Assembly (NCBI GenBank): GCA_903924445.1
Contig: CAIYBQ010000155.1
Location: forward strand, 1-7,316
Length of the DNA stretch: 7,316 bases
Reading direction: 5' to 3'
Source: an uncultured Armatimonadota bacterium
GTDB lineage: Bacteria > Armatimonadota > Armatimonadia > Armatimonadales > Armatimonadaceae
A program made the position numbers and the translations under genes. This document shows, piece after piece, positions 5,300 to 7,316 of this stretch. Below the pieces are notes generated by a model that ran no database searches, was not told the origin of the DNA, and saw nothing but the letters and a program-made list of their open reading frames with translations. Within the stretch, counting starts at the first letter, position 1; the number at the start of each line of letters is the position of its first letter.

Positions 5300-6976
5300 T
5301 CATTCAACCTTTTGCTTCATGGCATCCGGCACACGGTACAAATCAATCGTATAGCCGTGATACATCAGGGTTGACACTTTGTTTTCATCCGTTAATAACC
5401 CGGGCGCGAGCTTTGCCCACATCCGCTTTGGATATGGCGTCCGTCCCGTCAGAACAAAATCGACATCTAGCGTCTGTATTGGATGGTCATCATTGGCCAG
5501 CCCCTTAAAGACCGGGGGTAGATGAAGCTTTGTTCCAAATCCCAAATTGGGAGCCCAGTCGCCAGCAACGATAGCATTTGGTCCGACTTGCGCTGTAAGC
5601 CACTGAGATGCCTGCAGCGTCTCATGCCGGCGGGTGACAAACCAAGCAGTGTATTGCCCAAGGGATGTCACTAAAAAAACTGCCGTAATGAATGCAGGCG
5701 TCAGCTGTTTAGAAAGCCTGCTGCGGAACCTGATACCGATCAAGGTAACCGACATTGCTGTCAGAACGCCTAACAACTCAGAGTAGTTTTTCAGATCAGG
5801 GATGTTATAGAGGGGCAGTAGTAAGTGATAGCCGAATAGGAAAACCAGAACGAACATCGCCCTCTGAAGCCACACTAATTCCCGGATAGCCTTTACGACA
5901 TCCGTAAACCGGCTCAGCAATACGCCACCGACAACTGCCGCTGATACATGAAACACTAAAAAGTAGCGACTAGGTGCATATCGGGACACAAATATAAAGA
6001 GGATGCCCGCTGCCAAACACACGATGTGCATCAGCAGCCTTTTGTGGAGCCCTTCAATAACCAAATCACTTTTGGATTTACCTATCCGCATCACCTTGAA
6101 CAGCGACCAAATCGAACCCACAAGCGCCAAGTTAAGAAACAGCGTCGAGCGTGTTTCCATGCGCTGTAGAAAACCAAAGTGATAGCCAATTACTGCACGA
6201 CGCATCATCCAGAGCAGCTGATTGAATGACCTTGGCTGTGACTGCATCGTCCTGTAAAAGTTGTTCATCCGGGCAACTTCAGCTCCGTGAACACCCAACC
6301 AGGTACCGTAGTAGAGGCCGAAGAAAGCCGCGGCACCGAGTAGATACGGCCATGTGGATGCAGCTATGGCCCGAAGGTCACGTTTGTTGATTAGTATCAG
6401 CGCGATGACAGGAGCGGGTAGAAAGATCAGAAATGTCGTCTTGACGGCAAAGGCTGCCGCTGCGATAAAGCCACTGAGAAACTTGCTCCAAGGTTGGTCC
6501 AGGGTCCAAAAGTAGTAAGCCAGGGCGATAACCAGTGTCCCGAGGGACTCCATAAGGCCGAGGCGGTTATAGAGGATATAGCTACTCTCAAGACCGAGTA
6601 GCATCAGCGAAAAGGCTGCAGCCCGCGGTCCAAAGTCATTTTTAACTCCGGCGTAGAGAAATCCGCAGGTTAGCAGCGATGCAATAATCGAGATCAAGCG
6701 CGCCTGCACCAGGCCAACACCAAACTGTGTGAACACAACTACCTGAATGGCATGTAACACAGGCGACAGGTTGTAGTTGTTAAAGCCATCCTGTTCCGCC
6801 TTGCCAAACAGAACCTGATTCCGCGCATTGTGCGCGTAAAAGCCTTCATCCGTCCAGATGCCCGTTCCCCAATCGAGGTCCTTCCAGGCATCGGCGCCGA
6901 TATCAACAATCCGTAAGACAACCACCCCGAAAACCAAGAAAGCGAGCGGCCACCATTTCAGTGACATCATCCTCAT
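5300..6976 (-). CDS. Membrane glycosyltransferase of the GT-C fold, family 39/ArnT-like
   Basis: This integral membrane protein of 558 residues has about 12-14 hydrophobic segments and a soluble C-terminal domain from about residue 446. Such enzymes transfer a sugar from a polyprenyl-phosphate donor to a protein, lipid A or a cell-wall glycan on the outer face of the membrane; substrate and acceptor cannot be told here. The first outer loop carries WTDEGFYAHNARN (41-53) with the Asp43-Glu44 pair of the GT-C catalytic motif, followed by SPVLHAIQVV and RLGLMES in later loops, as in PMT_2/dolichyl-phosphate-mannose transferases. The C-terminal segment (WLTAQVGPNAIVAGDW and beyond) resembles the usual periplasmic domain of this group. 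The start is the ATG at 6976, with GGGAAG 5 nt upstream; longer in-frame forms up to 7147 would overlap carA in another frame. Its place between carA (28 bp before) and the carB half (124 bp after) is unusual and suggests an inserted or co-transcribed gene with no obvious link to carbamoyl phosphate. Confidence 0.85.
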   Translation of the reverse strand: MRMMSLKWWPLAFLVFGVVVLRIVDIGADAWKDLDWGTGIWTDEGFYAHNARNQVLFGKAEQDGFNNYNLSPVLHAIQVVVFTQFGVGLVQARLISIIASLLTCGFLYAGVKNDFGPRAAAFSLMLLGLESSYILYNRLGLMESLGTLVIALAYYFWTLDQPWSKFLSGFIAAAAFAVKTTFLIFLPAPVIALILINKRDLRAIAASTWPYLLGAAAFFGLYYGTWLGVHGAEVARMNNFYRTMQSQPRSFNQLLWMMRRAVIGYHFGFLQRMETRSTLFLNLALVGSIWSLFKVMRIGKSKSDLVIEGLHKRLLMHIVCLAAGILFIFVSRYAPSRYFLVFHVSAAVVGGVLLSRFTDVVKAIRELVWLQRAMFVLVFLFGYHLLLPLYNIPDLKNYSELLGVLTAMSVTLIGIRFRSRLSKQLTPAFITAVFLVTSLGQYTAWFVTRRHETLQASQWLTAQVGPNAIVAGDWAPNLGFGTKLHLPPVFKGLANDDHPIQTLDVDFVLTGRTPYPKRMWAKLAPGLLTDENKVSTLMYHGYTIDLYRVPDAMKQKVE

Positions 6977-6981
6977 GAGTG

Positions 6982-6987
6982 CTTCCC
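6982..6987 (-). promoter_or_regulatory. Ribosome binding site of the glycosyltransferase
   Basis: GGGAAG on the minus strand lies 5 nt before the ATG at 6976. In-frame ATGs at 6970 and 6967 lie 11 and 14 nt away, so 6976 is the best start. Confidence 0.45.
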
Positions 6988-7004
6988 GGGGATTTAGCAA
7001 TCGA

Positions 7005-7316
7005 TTATCCCTTTGCGGCTTCCATGCTCGAAACGAACTGGTCGAAGTATTGGTTTGAATCGTGCGGGCCTGGAGATGCCTCCGGGTGATATTGAATCGA
7101 AAACACAGGTAGATGACGGTGGCGAAGTCCCTCAACCGTTCCATCATTGAGGTTTATCTGTGTAACCTCGACATCATCCGCGGGCAGTGAATCCGGATCA
7201 AGCGCATAACCATGGTTCTGACTTGTGATGACGACCTTGCCGGTCAGTAAGTCTTTAACAGGGTGGTTAGCGCCACGATGCCCAAATGGCAGCTTATAGG
7301 TCTGTCCACCAAGTGC
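7005..7316 (-). CDS. carA: Carbamoyl-phosphate synthetase small (glutaminase) chain, C-terminal end only
   Basis: The visible 103 residues are the end of CarA, which hydrolyses glutamine and channels ammonia to CarB. The rest lies beyond the right edge. The class I glutamine amidotransferase signature is clear: KLPFGHRGANHPV, then ITSQNHGYAL (30-39 of the visible part), and the catalytic FSIQYHPEA, with His77 and Glu79 of the triad. The catalytic Cys would be outside the window. The C-terminus FDQFVSSMEAAKG before the TAA at 7007-7005 is of normal length for the family. The next gene, a glycosyltransferase, starts 28 bp later; carB would be expected there. Confidence 0.95.
   Translation of the reverse strand, partial: ALGGQTYKLPFGHRGANHPVKDLLTGKVVITSQNHGYALDPDSLPADDVEVTQINLNDGTVEGLRHRHLPVFSIQYHPEASPGPHDSNQYFDQFVSSMEAAKG

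Noticed and set aside
6977..7147. N-terminal extension of the glycosyltransferase by 57 residues
   Set aside because: It overlaps carA, which is clearly coding in another frame there. The extension reads as basic, low-complexity sequence unlike a membrane protein start, and the ATG at 6976 has a ribosome binding site.

Overview
All genes that can be supported lie on the minus strand, so the window is read from its right end to its left. In that order it holds: the 3' end of carA (glutaminase subunit of carbamoyl-phosphate synthetase); a polytopic GT-C (family 39/ArnT-like) membrane glycosyltransferase; a possible 31-codon micro-ORF; a 552-residue protein that is only the N-terminal half of CarB; a short unrecognised protein with one membrane anchor and a coiled coil; aroG-type class I DAHP synthase; a 364-bp intergenic stretch rich in inverted repeats; and the first 490 codons of hppA, a membrane ion-pumping pyrophosphatase.

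The organism is most likely a bacterium. The genes have recognisable GGAG/GGGAG-type ribosome binding sites, TTG or GTG start codons seem to be in use, and base composition is moderate. The CarB half reads, from memory, like the Firmicutes-type sequence (its N-terminal motifs and the DTCAAEFEAQTPYFYSS junction), but this does not fix the phylum. Nothing here marks a plasmid, phage or transposon.

Right-hand region (about 2986-7316): carA, the glycosyltransferase, carB-N and the small membrane protein follow each other with gaps of 28, 124 and 15 bp and probably form one transcription unit. It would supply carbamoyl phosphate for pyrimidines and arginine. Two features are unusual: a membrane glycosyltransferase sits between carA and carB, and CarB ends cleanly at the boundary between its two homologous halves, where a small membrane protein follows instead of the second synthetase half. 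The partner half must be elsewhere in the genome for the usual reaction to be complete.

Left-hand region (1-2985): aroG feeds the shikimate pathway. It keeps all the catalytic and metal residues but differs from E. coli AroG in the feedback-inhibitor pocket. hppA uses PPi hydrolysis to pump cations; its residues at the K+-site positions (Ala460, Gly463) are those of K+-dependent enzymes. Several alternative hairpins and two longer inverted repeats lie between the two genes, which makes the hppA leader the best candidate for undescribed regulation in the window. No CRISPR array, tRNA, rRNA, insertion sequence or convincing rho-independent terminator was seen.
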